DNA of 53,773 bases from a virus. The notes under the pieces were generated by a model. The model was not told where the DNA came from. It ran no database searches and saw only the letters and a list, made by a program, of their open reading frames with translations. This document shows positions 1 to 7,873 of the stretch, piece after piece (position 1 is the stretch's first letter; each line of letters starts with the position of its first letter). Where the stretch lies: positions 1-53,773 of the IMG/VR virus record IMGVR_UViG_3300020596_000028; one strand, written 5' to 3'. A program made the position numbers and the translations under genes.

Positions 1-117
1 GAGAAATTCGTTAAAGCTCAAGAACGTTTAGAGCGTTTTAAAATCAATCCTTCAGAACAATGGCTTGGGTTTTCTGAAGAGATTGAAGACATTTCTATCC
101 CTGGCTATTTGTTTTAA
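1..117 (+). CDS. 3' end of an unidentified phage gene (partial)
   Basis: An open frame enters from the left edge and ends at a TAA at 115-117. Only 38 C-terminal residues are visible; they are charged and end in GYLF. The fragment is too short to assign. It lies 21 bases before the next gene on the same strand and is probably in the same operon. In related phages the neighbour of the next gene is often a recombination exonuclease, but nothing in this fragment proves that. Confidence 0.6.
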   Translation, partial: EKFVKAQERLERFKINPSEQWLGFSEEIEDISIPGYLF

Positions 118-138
118 ACAACGAAGGAAACTAAAAAT

Positions 139-1017
139 ATGAATAACGAAACTAAAGAAGTCATCACTATAAATCCAACTGCCATTCAAAGAGCAGCTCC
201 AAGTGCAACTTCAGCTGTTGAACTTTCAAGAGCTGTTCAAGAAGTTCAAGGCGCTTTGATGATTGCACGCATGAACCCACGCGATGAAATCAGAGCACGC
301 GATCGCATTATGAAATCCTGCCAACGCGAAGCCCTAGCTAAAGATGCATTGTATGCATTTCCGAGAGGGGGCGAGATGGTCACAGGTCCAAGCATTAGGC
401 TGGCTGAGGTGTTGGCTCAAAACTGGGGCAACGTGGATTGCGGTATTCGTGAGCTTTCACAAAACGAAAAAGAATCTGAAATGATGGCTCACTGTTGGGA
501 CTTAGAAACCAACTACCGCCAGACGAAAGTCTTCACCGTGCCTCACAAACGATTCACCAAACGCGGTGAAACGGTCTTAAAAGACCCACGCGACATTTAT
601 GAGAACAATACGAACAATGGATCTCGTCGTTTAAGAGCGTGCATCTTAGCTGTGATTCCGCCTGATGTAATTGAAGAGGCGGTTGAACAATGCCGAAAAA
701 CCCTGGAAAAGGGTGGCTCTGAACCGATCGTAGATCGTATTCGAAAGATGGTGGGAGCTTTTTTTGAGATCGGAATCACTCGTGAGTTGCTTGAAAAGCG
801 TTTAGGAAAAACGATTGATCAAACCACACCTCCCGAACTCGTTGAACTCACGAGCATCTTTAAAACTATTCGTGATGGCATGTCTAAGAAAGAAGACTTC
901 TTTGACTTGCCAAGTTCACAAGTAGGTGGAGCTGCTGATTTAAATGCTAAATTTGCAGTGAAAAACTCACATAAGGTTGAAGCAACTCAGGCTGAATCAA
1001 CCGTAGTGAAGTCTTAA
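139..1017 (+). CDS. Conserved phage protein with GPSIRLAE motif, possibly recombination-related
   Basis: This 292-residue protein has a motif combination I associate with a widespread phage family: FPRGGEMVTGPSIRLAEVLA (about residues 75-94), then WGN, a GIREL stretch, AHCWDLETN, a KDPRDIYE motif and RRLRACILAVIPPDV. The family commonly sits beside exonuclease and SSB genes, so a role in DNA recombination or annealing is an inference from context only. No catalytic motif is visible. An AAGGA element precedes the ATG. The SSB gene lies downstream on the same strand. The family call is fairly secure, the function is not. Confidence 0.75.
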   Translation: MNNETKEVITINPTAIQRAAPSATSAVELSRAVQEVQGALMIARMNPRDEIRARDRIMKSCQREALAKDALYAFPRGGEMVTGPSIRLAEVLAQNWGNVDCGIRELSQNEKESEMMAHCWDLETNYRQTKVFTVPHKRFTKRGETVLKDPRDIYENNTNNGSRRLRACILAVIPPDVIEEAVEQCRKTLEKGGSEPIVDRIRKMVGAFFEIGITRELLEKRLGKTIDQTTPPELVELTSIFKTIRDGMSKKEDFFDLPSSQVGGAADLNAKFAVKNSHKVEATQAESTVVKS

Positions 1018-1024
1018 TTTTCCA

Positions 1025-1069
1025 TTTAAGCCAAGCAGCTTGGTAATATGAATAGCTGCTTGGCTTAAA
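1025..1069. repeat. Long perfect inverted repeat (hairpin)
   Basis: The arms 1025-1040 and 1054-1069 are perfect 16-base complements around a 13-base loop. The hairpin sits between the 292-residue gene and the next small gene. No T-tract follows on the plus strand, so it is not a classical Rho-independent terminator. It could be an RNA-processing or attenuation hairpin, or a protein-binding palindrome. Confidence 0.7.
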
Positions 1070-1087
1070 ATCAGTGGGGGAAACTTT

Positions 1088-1306
1088 ATGACAAATGCAC
1101 TTGATAGAATTGCCGCAAACCAGGAGAACTTTGTTGAACAGGAATGCGATGCTTTGAGATTTTTAGCGCAAGGTCAGAAACAAACTTTGGAAAGCGCAAC
1201 AGAAGCTCTAAAACTGATCTCACTCCTAGACGACTCAGACCCGAAACAAGCTCTCAATAAAGCTAAAAAGATTGCAAGGACATGGATAAAACTAACAAAT
1301 CTCTAG
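1088..1306 (+). CDS. Small hypothetical protein (72 aa)
   Basis: A purine-rich GTGGGGGAAA stretch precedes the ATG. The protein is predicted to be largely helical and acidic to neutral, with no recognisable domain. Its 3' end overlaps the next gene by 25 bases in another frame, typical of compact phage operons. I do not recognise a family. Confidence 0.6.
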   Translation: MTNALDRIAANQENFVEQECDALRFLAQGQKQTLESATEALKLISLLDDSDPKQALNKAKKIARTWIKLTNL

Positions 1307-1674
1307 AGAAAAAAGTGTCTTCAACGATTGTGTATTTTATTCTGTGCGCGTCTCTTTTTACAGTTTCAAAAGTATTTGAAATTGATTTTAATTCTCTCGC
1401 ATCACTCACAACTCTCGCTATTTCATGCAGCGTTTTATATATGATGGATAAAAAGAAAAGCGTTCGCAGGTCCACGAGTGACGGAGGACATGTTTCTATT
1501 CCAGTCAATCGAGTGAGTGAGGATCACTATGTGCTGCCGATGGGAGAAGTAAAAAGACTTGCTCCAGAGAATCAATGGATTGCAGTTCCCTGTATTCAGG
1601 GCTGCGAAAATCTTGGGCCATTTCCGTCCAAGGAAGAAGCTTGGAACGCTTTAGTCCAGGCAACGATTGAATAA
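1282..1674 (+). CDS. Small membrane protein (130 aa)
   Basis: Two hydrophobic segments are visible, about residues 13-30 and 38-54, followed by a basic KKK turn. The roughly 75-residue C-terminal region contains a WIAVPCIQGCENLGPF stretch that suggests a small soluble domain. An AAGG element lies just before the ATG. The gene lies directly before the SSB gene. Function is unknown; a two-helix inner membrane protein of the early module is the most that can be said. Confidence 0.6.
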   Translation: MDKTNKSLEKKVSSTIVYFILCASLFTVSKVFEIDFNSLASLTTLAISCSVLYMMDKKKSVRRSTSDGGHVSIPVNRVSEDHYVLPMGEVKRLAPENQWIAVPCIQGCENLGPFPSKEEAWNALVQATIE

Positions 1675-1705
1675 ATAACGGAATGACAAATAGGAGAAAA
1701 TCCAG

Positions 1706-2185
1706 ATGAGCGTAAATAAAGTTCAGTTAATTGGAAACCTCGGACAAGAACCCGAGATTAAATACACAGGCCAAGGAACGGCAGTTGCAACTTTGTCTGT
1801 TGCGACGAGTGAAAAATACACGTCTAAGGATGGACAGAAGCAGGAAAAAACCGAATGGAACCGAGTTGTGGCGTGGGGAAAGCTAGCTGAGATCGTATTC
1901 CAACTATGTAAAAAAGGCAGTAAGGTCTACGTGGAAGGCAAACTTCAAACCCGAAAATGGCAGGATCAAACCGGAGCAGATCGATTCACAACTGAGATTA
2001 ACGCTGCAACGGTTCAGCTTCTCGCTAACGGAAAGAATCGCCCAGCTGAAGAAATGCCATCCACTCATCATCAATCAGCTCCATCCAATCAATCGGGCTC
2101 GAGCACGTATCGGGACGCCTCCTCTTCTTCTCCAGGGGATCCGAATCAACAACAAGCTTTCACTGACGACGACATTCCGTTTTAA
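1706..2185 (+). CDS. ssb: Single-stranded DNA-binding protein
   Basis: The 159-residue protein has the bacterial-type OB fold: VNKVQLIGNLGQEPEI at the N terminus, the WNRVVAWGKLAE strand, and KGSKVYVEGKLQTRKWQDQ, up to about residue 107. A disordered Ser/Gln/Pro-rich linker follows, and the protein ends in the acidic tip DDDIPF, the conserved peptide that recruits partner proteins. It coats single-stranded DNA in replication and recombination. A GGAG ribosome site precedes the ATG. A terminator follows directly. Confidence 0.96.
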   Translation: MSVNKVQLIGNLGQEPEIKYTGQGTAVATLSVATSEKYTSKDGQKQEKTEWNRVVAWGKLAEIVFQLCKKGSKVYVEGKLQTRKWQDQTGADRFTTEINAATVQLLANGKNRPAEEMPSTHHQSAPSNQSGSSTYRDASSSSPGDPNQQQAFTDDDIPF

Positions 2186-2203
2186 GTGACTGAATGAAGA
2201 CCG

Positions 2204-2238
2204 GGCAGAAATCTCTCCCGTGGGGTTGCTGCCTTTTT
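2204..2238 (+). terminator. Rho-independent terminator after ssb
   Basis: GGCAG (2204-2208) pairs with CTGCC (2229-2233) around a loop with an inner CCC/GGG pairing, and five T residues follow. It lies 18 bases after the ssb stop codon and would end the upstream rightward transcript. Confidence 0.65.
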
Positions 2239-2241
2239 CAT

Positions 2242-2257
2242 TGTTCTACGTGGAACA
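2242..2257. promoter_or_regulatory. parS-like 16-bp palindrome
   Basis: TGTTCTACGTGGAACA has matched arms TGTTC and GAACA around a TACGTG core. It differs at one position from TGTTCCACGTGGAACA, a form of the bacterial chromosomal parS site bound by ParB. It sits in the gap between the ssb terminator and the next gene, 17 bases before that start codon. No parA or parB is in the window, so it could instead be the operator of an unrelated dimeric repressor. Confidence 0.45.
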
Positions 2258-2273
2258 TTTTTAAAAGGATTAG

Positions 2274-2804
2274 ATGAATATGGAACGCCTTCTTATTGAA
2301 AAAATCATTCACCTTTCAGTCTGCCGACGAAGCGGAAGAACCACAGCCCTCTCGTTAGCGACAAAATCGATTCGTGGAACTTTGATTTGCGCTAATAAAG
2401 TTCACGCCAATATGGTTTCAAAACAGTTTGAAGTCGATACTGTTTCAGTGGATCAGGAGTTGATCGGAGTTACCAGGACTCTGATTTATGATCATTTCAC
2501 GGTTGAAAAAGCGGCTTATGAGGCTTGGGCTGAAATCCAGAGCTTAAAAAAGGAACTTAAACTCACTCGTGAGACCGTCAAAAAAGCTTATCGCCTTGGA
2601 CAGATCGCGATGCAATGTGATGCCGCAGTTATTTGTATGGCACCTGTAAAATTAAAGATTAAGGCAGCTGATAAAAACTATGCTTTAGGAAAAAAACATG
2701 CTGCCCATAATGTGATGGCTTTAGATGCAAGCCTCGCCACAGAAGCTCAGGTGGATATAATGGTGAACGAAACCAAGAATGAAATTTATTTAAATCAAAC
2801 ATGA
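2274..2804 (+). CDS. Hypothetical phage protein with RRSGRTTAL loop (176 aa)
   Basis: An AAAAGGA element precedes the ATG. The N-terminal RRSGRTTAL (about residues 19-27) resembles the P-loop-like SGRTT motif found in several small phage proteins. IRGTLICAN follows and could be the next strand of a nucleotide-binding fold, but no Walker B is evident. The C-terminal half is helical. The parS-like palindrome lies just upstream. Function is unknown. Confidence 0.7.
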   Translation: MNMERLLIEKIIHLSVCRRSGRTTALSLATKSIRGTLICANKVHANMVSKQFEVDTVSVDQELIGVTRTLIYDHFTVEKAAYEAWAEIQSLKKELKLTRETVKKAYRLGQIAMQCDAAVICMAPVKLKIKAADKNYALGKKHAAHNVMALDASLATEAQVDIMVNETKNEIYLNQT

Positions 2805-2867
2805 ATATACTTCCAAAGTGTAATTGGTTTTTATTTTAATAAATCTCGTCAGGTGAAATTATTCCTA

Positions 2868-2894
2868 TTGACTCCGTGTATAGTTAGCTAAAAT
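2868..2894 (+). promoter_or_regulatory. Candidate sigma-70-type promoter
   Basis: TTGACT (2868-2873) and TAAAAT (2889-2894) are separated by 15 bases, shorter than the usual 17. The pair sits just before the GTG start of the phosphoesterase gene in an AT-rich gap. The match is weak. Confidence 0.3.
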
Positions 2895-2903
2895 AGAAGC
2901 ACA

Positions 2904-4109
2904 GTGACGAAAACTAAACGCAAGGAAGCGGATAGGAATCAAGAGCCAGTCGAAAAGAAACTCTCCGAGCGAGAGCTGGCCCTCCTGTCTGAAAAAAATA
3001 AGAAATTTAACCAAGATGCAACAGCGAATGATTGCGTTGCTGACCTTAGAGCTTTGCAAGAGGAGTTCCCTCTTAAGTTCATTGGTCGCAATTTCTATCG
3101 TTGTAATGGCACCTTTTCAGATTCAACTTGGAATCAGTTCTACGGCACATTTGCCGAGTTCAGACGCCAAGCCAAGTTAGAACTGACTCGTGAACAGCAC
3201 GAGCTAGAACGAAGGATCGCAAAGCACGCGGCTTTAGATCATTACCGAAACTTCTATAATAAAGAAGTGCTCCCATACCATAAAAAGTATGTGCGTACGA
3301 AAGAGCAAAGGTCCCGGTTTCGGGATATCGCGGTCTGCTCAGACTTGCACGACGAAGAATTAGATCCTTTTGTTTTCGGCGTGTTCTTAGATGCTTGCCA
3401 ACAAAAACAACCCAACGTGATTGTTTTGAATGGCGACATTTTTGATAATCCAGAATTCTCTAAATACAATATCGATCCAAGAAGCTTCGGAGTGAAGCGA
3501 CGGTTTGATTTTGTGAAAGAAAATATCTTTGCCCCACTCAGAAAAGCCTGCCCAAAGTCTCAGATTGATTTCGTGATTGGCAATCATGACTGGCGAATTA
3601 TTAAACTCATGGCAGATAAAACGCCTAATTTACGCGTTCTTTTATCTGATGTCATGGGCCTTTCATTGTCTGATGTGTTTGGTCTTAAGGACTTTCAGAT
3701 TAACTTAGTGGCTAAAATTGATCTCGCTGCTTTTCAGCACAGTGATGTGAAAGATGAGTTGAGAGAAAACTACGAAGTTTATTATGATCGCTTTGCTTGC
3801 TCACACTTTAAGAATCTAAATTTAGGCATTGCAGGCACTAGTGGTCACACGCATCGCCCAACTCAAATCACCTTTGCGAGTGTTCCAATGGGGAAAATGA
3901 CCTGGACTGAAACAGGTTGCATGTCACGGACTCGAGCAGAGTACACAGACGGCATGGATAACGCTCTTAACTCATTCTTATTTGCGACCGTTGACACTAG
4001 TAAAATTAGAGATGCTGTGCAGACTCAGCATTACATTATTACTGGAGATCACGCAGTCGTTGAAGGACAGTTGTATGAAAGAAAGCAGTTTGAAGATGAA
4101 GAAAAATGA
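2904..4109 (+). CDS. Calcineurin-like metallophosphoesterase
   Basis: The 401-residue protein contains the full set of metal-binding motifs: SDLHD (146-150), NGDIFD (176-181), GNHDW (226-230), FQHSD (about 277) and GHTHRP (314-319). The family hydrolyses phosphomonoesters or phosphodiesters, including nucleic acid ends; the substrate here is unknown. The first 130 residues are a charged, probably helical extension with a small FIGRNFYR segment that may bind nucleic acid. The start is a GTG with only a weak GAAG ribosome site. The next gene overlaps its 3' end. Confidence 0.9.
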   Translation: MTKTKRKEADRNQEPVEKKLSERELALLSEKNKKFNQDATANDCVADLRALQEEFPLKFIGRNFYRCNGTFSDSTWNQFYGTFAEFRRQAKLELTREQHELERRIAKHAALDHYRNFYNKEVLPYHKKYVRTKEQRSRFRDIAVCSDLHDEELDPFVFGVFLDACQQKQPNVIVLNGDIFDNPEFSKYNIDPRSFGVKRRFDFVKENIFAPLRKACPKSQIDFVIGNHDWRIIKLMADKTPNLRVLLSDVMGLSLSDVFGLKDFQINLVAKIDLAAFQHSDVKDELRENYEVYYDRFACSHFKNLNLGIAGTSGHTHRPTQITFASVPMGKMTWTETGCMSRTRAEYTDGMDNALNSFLFATVDTSKIRDAVQTQHYIITGDHAVVEGQLYERKQFEDEEK

Positions 4110-4293
4110 ACGTTGGCACATTGCTGTTGATTTAAATCACGACGCTGAAACTGAAGAAGTCTTGATGTCGTTTATTCAAAACGGACGTGAACTTAAAAAA
4201 GTGATTGGACCTCATTCATCTGAATACGCTTTACTTACAAATGAGATCATTAAAATCATCCGAGAACTCAATTCAAAAGCTGTTACTAACTAA
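4075..4293 (+). CDS. Small hypothetical protein (72 aa)
   Basis: The chosen ATG at 4075 has AAGGA seven bases upstream and overlaps the phosphoesterase gene by 35 bases in another frame. A longer frame is open upstream, but it lacks a comparable ribosome site and encodes a shadow of the phosphoesterase. The product is helical and charged with no recognised domain. It is the last gene of the rightward block and overlaps the next, leftward gene by 8 bases at their 3' ends. Confidence 0.55.
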   Translation: MKESSLKMKKNERWHIAVDLNHDAETEEVLMSFIQNGRELKKVIGPHSSEYALLTNEIIKIIRELNSKAVTN

Positions 4294-4510
4294 CAGGCTT
4301 ATCTAAGAGAAACTTTCTAAACGCGTTCTTCGCTGCTTTAAAAGTTGCGTGTTCGCTATTGACAGGGCCTGGAGTAATTTCAAGCTTATATGGGTTTGGC
4401 TTCACATCAAGTGTGATCGTTCCCGTGTAACCGCGTCTTGGTCCTTTGGTCTGACATTCGGTGTCTGAAGTTTTGTTCCAAGTAATTTTATCTGAGTTTC
4501 CGAACGCCAT
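4286..4510 (-). CDS. Small hypothetical protein (74 aa)
   Basis: A basic, strand-rich protein containing RRGYTGTITLDVKP and a C-terminal helix FKAAKNAFRKFLLDK. It overlaps the upstream leftward gene by 23 bases and converges with the rightward operon. Both genes of this pair contain a GYTG turn, but the similarity is too short to claim homology. Function is unknown. Confidence 0.5.
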   Translation of the reverse strand: MAFGNSDKITWNKTSDTECQTKGPRRGYTGTITLDVKPNPYKLEITPGPVNSEHATFKAAKNAFRKFLLDKPVS

Positions 4511-4697
4511 CTGATTTGTCGCCTTTCTTTGAATGAATCATTTCTGTGAGTCTCACTAGGATCACGGTTGGCTTTTCTTCTATTTCTACTTTCACGAGGA
4601 AAGTCGATCCATACGCAACACTCACAATCTCACCAGGCCCCGTATATCCTTGCTTCGAGCGCCTGACCTCCACCTTGTCTCCATCCTGGAACAGCAT
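4488..4697 (-). CDS. Small protein, possible SH3/KOW-like fold (69 aa)
   Basis: The pattern DGDKVEVRRSKQGYTGPGEIVSV, with the YTGPGEIV turn and later strands, is typical of small SH3-like beta barrels. No ribosome site precedes the ATG at 4697, and a TATAAATA element lies only 8 bases upstream, so the message may be leaderless. An internal GTG nine codons in, with GGAGAC before it, is an alternative start. It is transcribed leftward from the divergent region. Confidence 0.5.
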   Translation of the reverse strand: MLFQDGDKVEVRRSKQGYTGPGEIVSVAYGSTFLVKVEIEEKPTVILVRLTEMIHSKKGDKSDGVRKLR

Positions 4698-4762
4698 CGT
4701 ATACTATTTATATGTCGTGATACCATGAATGAAAGAAAGAAACACTAATCGAGAGGTCAAGG
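4698..4762. promoter_or_regulatory. Divergent intergenic region with TATAAATA element
   Basis: This 65-base AT-rich gap separates a leftward and a rightward gene, so it should carry promoters in both directions. On the minus strand TATAAATA lies at 4705-4712, identical to the core of T4 late promoters. A GAGGTCAAGG ribosome site for the rightward gene ends the region. No clear -35 box is seen. Confidence 0.4.
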
Positions 4763-4945
4763 ATGATCTGTCCAAAATGTTCCAGTTGTCTACTCCAACC
4801 CCATCCAGAGCAACCGCAGTTTCATGCTTGGCTGAAATGCAACCTGTGTGGCTACTCCATCGATGTGGATGAAATAAAAAAACAGCATGGAGAGCTGTCT
4901 AGAGCAGAGATTCTAGAGCGGCAACGAACGAAGGTCAGGCCGTAG
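4763..4945 (+). CDS. Small zinc-ribbon-like protein (60 aa)
   Basis: Two paired-cysteine motifs are visible, CPKCSSC at residues 3-9 and CNLCGY at about 26-31, consistent with one zinc knuckle or ribbon. The C-terminal part is a charged helix (RAEILERQR). An AAGG ribosome site precedes the ATG. It is the only rightward gene between the leftward blocks. It may bind nucleic acid or a protein partner. Confidence 0.6.
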   Translation: MICPKCSSCLLQPHPEQPQFHAWLKCNLCGYSIDVDEIKKQHGELSRAEILERQRTKVRP

Positions 4946-4954
4946 ATCTAAGAT

Positions 4955-5206
4955 CTATTCTGACCGCTCTATTCGTTCCGCCAGCTGCCTTCGGTATTGC
5001 TGGGTGATCATATTGACGAGTTCGCTGATCTGTTGGCCTGTGGCTTGACAGAAGCGTTTCACGTAGCGAGCTGGGAAGGTCGCAACTCCGCGCTCGATGT
5101 TCGCAATCTGCTGAGGCTTTTTCATCCCCAGTTTTTCAGCGAGTTCACGTTGAGTTATTTTATTTTGGGTCCTCACTTGCTTGACCCATTCTCCCAGTTC
5201 GTTCAT
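4955..5206 (-). CDS. XRE-family helix-turn-helix regulator (83 aa)
   Basis: The protein is a single Cro/C1-type HTH: VRTQNKITQRELAEKLGMKK gives helices 1-2, then QQIANIERGVATFPARYVKR gives the recognition helix and helix 4, followed by a basic C-terminal helix. It lacks a dimerisation or protease domain, so it resembles Cro or an accessory regulator rather than a full CI repressor. It is the last gene of the leftward late block and overlaps the upstream gene by 4 bases. Confidence 0.85.
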   Translation of the reverse strand: MNELGEWVKQVRTQNKITQRELAEKLGMKKPQQIANIERGVATFPARYVKRFCQATGQQISELVNMITQQYRRQLAERIERSE

Positions 5207-5457
5207 ACCTGTGTCTCGTTCAACTCTTTCTCAACAGCTAATAAGAAATAAAGATCACTCTTCAATGCGATCCTAGACTTTTCAATCCCATCCAGTTCCT
5301 TTGCGTATTGAAGGGCTAGGTCAGGTTGTCCAATTGCCTTGGCACCTGAAATCTTTTCTTTCAAGTCCCGCATCTGTGGACGTGTCTTTTCAAGCTCTAC
5401 CTTGATTCGGTCAAGCTCCAGTTTCACTAATTCTTTTGTCGGTGGTTTAACAGCCAT
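5203..5457 (-). CDS. Small coiled-coil protein (84 aa)
   Basis: Almost the whole protein is predicted helical with charged heptads (LELDRIKVELEKTRPQMRDL). A strong AGGAGGAAT ribosome site precedes the ATG. It lies between the terminase large subunit and the HTH regulator and overlaps the latter by 4 bases. Function is unknown. Confidence 0.6.
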   Translation of the reverse strand: MAVKPPTKELVKLELDRIKVELEKTRPQMRDLKEKISGAKAIGQPDLALQYAKELDGIEKSRIALKSDLYFLLAVEKELNETQV

Positions 5458-5483
5458 AATTCCTCCTGCTCTATTTTACCCGT

Positions 5484-6869
5484 TCAGTCCTCATCCATCA
5501 GTTCATCTAGTCGTGAGCGAGGTCTTTGGATCTCATTCATGAGGTCTAGGAACGATTCAACTTCTTCAACTTGAGTCTTTCCGCTGCTCTCCGTGCAATA
5601 CCAGTTCGCTAGAGCAACCGCAATTACCGTGTCGTCATGCTTGCCAGAGGGGGCTGAATAAGAAAGCTTTCCTGTTTTTGTGAGCGAGTAGGTGAATAAC
5701 TCAAACTCTTCTCGCATCGTGACAATGTTCGGAAGCTCTATTTCAGCGTATTCACAAGCGACAATCAGGCGATTAACGAGTTCTTTTTTAGTTTCATTGG
5801 TGAAGTTGTAGGGCATTGAGTGCAAGCTAGACGATAAAAAGTCACCTAATCCAGCTCCGACACCGGTTGAATCGTAGATAAGATCTGCTCCGTTATACGC
5901 TTTACTCACGCGCTTAATTCGTTCAAGAACAACTTTGTAATCTGTTTTGTTCATGCGCTCGTAATACACGCATTTACGCTGTTCAATGGACATCACTATG
6001 ATGACTGTGTAGTCGGCACTCTTAGCAAAGTCGACTGCGACCACGTAGTTATCTGAGTTAAACGATTCACTCGTGAGAGTCGCTTCCCATTTTTGAGGAA
6101 TATCGGGCAGCTGAATCGCTTGGCCTTTGAAAATTTTCGATAGGTTTTTAAACGCGCCTGAACCATCGGCAATGAATTGAGCCTCAAACTCCTGCTCTCT
6201 CATATGAGTAGGCATGTCCTTCATGAGACGTTTCAACACTTCGGGATAGTTCGGACGCTTCCACCAAGGTTGCATGAATGAAATGTATTCAGTGCGAGAA
6301 AGATCCTGGCCGGCTAAGTAGATCTCATAAAACCAATTGCGACCTCGAGGTGTGGAAATCAACATGATTTTACAGCCTGAACGTCGAGCCGTAGGCAAGA
6401 TGTGTTGCATGAATACGTCTCGATCAATGATTGCAGCTTCGTCGATAATGATGAGGTTATAGCCTTTAGCGACAATGGAATTTGGGCTATCAGCAGACCG
6501 AATATAAAGTCTGGACTCATTAAAGACATGGACTTCCATGTCTCCTTTTTTAAAATCCCAAAACTGAAACCCAGTTGCTTCATCAAACTGAGGCACGTAC
6601 CTTAAGCCAGTGTGCTCATCATAACCAAACCACACGTCATCAATCGGTGCTTTTCCGATCTTATAAGTCGGCGCTACCCACATGACTTGACAGCCAGGGA
6701 TGCTGAGGAGCTTAGGAATAACTAAATCGCACGTAGCGAATAGAGTTTTCCCCCAGCCTCGAGACGCATCTACGACGATGATATCGGCATCACTCTTTAG
6801 AATGCCCGTGAGCACTTCAAACTGACCGGGATGTCTCCGATAATTGATCTTGAATTGCTTCACACTCAT
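5484..6869 (-). CDS. terL: Terminase large subunit (packaging ATPase/nuclease)
   Basis: The 461-residue protein has a deviant Walker A ASRGWGKT (35-42), a Walker B with catalytic acid in LIIIDEAA (139-146), and a coupling motif ISTPRGR. The RNase H-like nuclease domain contributes acidic residues in VAVDFAKSADYT (D280), IYDSTGVG (D333) and HDD (411-413). Length and order match phage TerL. It pumps DNA into the prohead and cuts concatemers. Unusually it is more than 38 kb from the portal and the probable small subunit, among DNA-metabolism and regulatory genes. Confidence 0.95.
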   Translation of the reverse strand: MSVKQFKINYRRHPGQFEVLTGILKSDADIIVVDASRGWGKTLFATCDLVIPKLLSIPGCQVMWVAPTYKIGKAPIDDVWFGYDEHTGLRYVPQFDEATGFQFWDFKKGDMEVHVFNESRLYIRSADSPNSIVAKGYNLIIIDEAAIIDRDVFMQHILPTARRSGCKIMLISTPRGRNWFYEIYLAGQDLSRTEYISFMQPWWKRPNYPEVLKRLMKDMPTHMREQEFEAQFIADGSGAFKNLSKIFKGQAIQLPDIPQKWEATLTSESFNSDNYVVAVDFAKSADYTVIIVMSIEQRKCVYYERMNKTDYKVVLERIKRVSKAYNGADLIYDSTGVGAGLGDFLSSSLHSMPYNFTNETKKELVNRLIVACEYAEIELPNIVTMREEFELFTYSLTKTGKLSYSAPSGKHDDTVIAVALANWYCTESSGKTQVEEVESFLDLMNEIQRPRSRLDELMDED

Positions 6870-6875
6870 GACAGT

Positions 6876-7259
6876 TTATTTCTTTTCAGTCTCGTTTAAA
6901 GCTTGATTTGAAGAGTAAAAGTCATTCAAAACTCCATCGATTGTTCTTTCACCTTCGATGAGTTTCGCTAAAGCTTGCTGAGCTTGCTTGACGGCTTCAA
7001 CGACTGAGTCCCGAAAGAGTTTAGGATCTACTGGAATCGCAAACTCATTATGAGTTGGAGTATTAGTATACGCCATCACGTATCGCTGCCAGCACATATG
7101 CGGACGAACTCCAGCAGATCTCACGATCCCTTTGTCGTCTACTTGCATTTGTTCCATGTACCTAACGACTTGAATTGCAGCTCCACTGTAATTATCTTTC
7201 GCAAGTACGATGGCGAATGAATCTTTTTTATAAAGGAAAATGTTATTTGGAATTTTCAT
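6876..7259 (-). CDS. Hypothetical protein (127 aa)
   Basis: The protein looks like a small alpha/beta domain: an N-terminal strand-rich part (IFLYKKDSFAIVLAK) and a C-terminal helix rich in Gln and Ala (VVEAVKQAQQALAKLIEGER). It lies in an operon directly before terL and overlaps the sigma-like gene by 4 bases. No family is recognised. Confidence 0.65.
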   Translation of the reverse strand: MKIPNNIFLYKKDSFAIVLAKDNYSGAAIQVVRYMEQMQVDDKGIVRSAGVRPHMCWQRYVMAYTNTPTHNEFAIPVDPKLFRDSVVEAVKQAQQALAKLIEGERTIDGVLNDFYSSNQALNETEKK

Positions 7260-7873
7260 ACCGTATCCTCTTCGTCTACAAGTTCTTGAATATTGAGTTT
7301 GATTTTAAGTTTCACTGATTTCAAAACGCTGATGACTACGTGGCGTTTGATTCCTAACTTTTCAACCATCGTGTTAATACTCACACCTTCAACTAAGTGA
7401 AGAGCGAGCACTTCTTTTTCTAGCTGATTGAGCTGATCTAAAACTCGAGTCACTGAACTAGAATAGGAGAGCCAATCATCCAAGCCTTCAACAAAAATTT
7501 CCTTGTCTTCATAAACTTCTTCAACGCACAAGAGTTTTGTTCTAGCGTTGCGTTTAGATCTGCATTTTTTTGATAAACTTTTAAAGTGATTCTCAATGAC
7601 TGCTGAAAGATAGGTCGTGAGCTTGACGTTTTGACTTGTGTCAAACGTCGCTAGTCCCTTCCACATGGCGATCCTAACTTGCTGTTCAAGATCGTCATAA
7701 GCCCAACCAAACGTCTCCTGAGCTCTGTACTGGTATTTAGAACACCAGCTTTTCACGACATATCTCATGTCGCTTTTCATCAGCACTTCAATTTGCGAAC
7801 TAATGTTCCGACGCTGCTCAGGAGACATCTCGTTTAAGATCGTTCTGATTTTTCCAGGGGCGTTATTTTTCAT
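7256..7873 (-). CDS. Sigma-70-like RNA polymerase factor (first copy)
   Basis: The 205-residue protein resembles small group-4 or phage sigma factors. Region 2 is visible as YDDLEQQVRIAMWKGLATFD followed by KLTTYLSAVIENHFKSLSKK (about 58-103). Region 4 is LNQLEKEVLALHLVEGVSIN and the HTH MVEKLGIKRHVVISVLKS (about 147-190). Such factors redirect host polymerase to phage promoters, often late ones. A second sigma-like protein is encoded at 12359-13033. The gene overlaps both neighbours by 4-11 bases. Confidence 0.8.
   Translation of the reverse strand: MKNNAPGKIRTILNEMSPEQRRNISSQIEVLMKSDMRYVVKSWCSKYQYRAQETFGWAYDDLEQQVRIAMWKGLATFDTSQNVKLTTYLSAVIENHFKSLSKKCRSKRNARTKLLCVEEVYEDKEIFVEGLDDWLSYSSSVTRVLDQLNQLEKEVLALHLVEGVSINTMVEKLGIKRHVVISVLKSVKLKIKLNIQELVDEEDTV

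Noticed and set aside
3982-4074. A longer N terminus for the gene at 4075-4293
   Set aside because: The upstream part is a shadow of the phosphoesterase frame. The AAGGA-supported ATG is at 4075.
4940-4960. Short inverted repeat TAGATCT/AGATCTA between convergent genes as a terminator
   Set aside because: The stem is AT-rich with almost no loop and no T-tract, so it would not terminate transcription.
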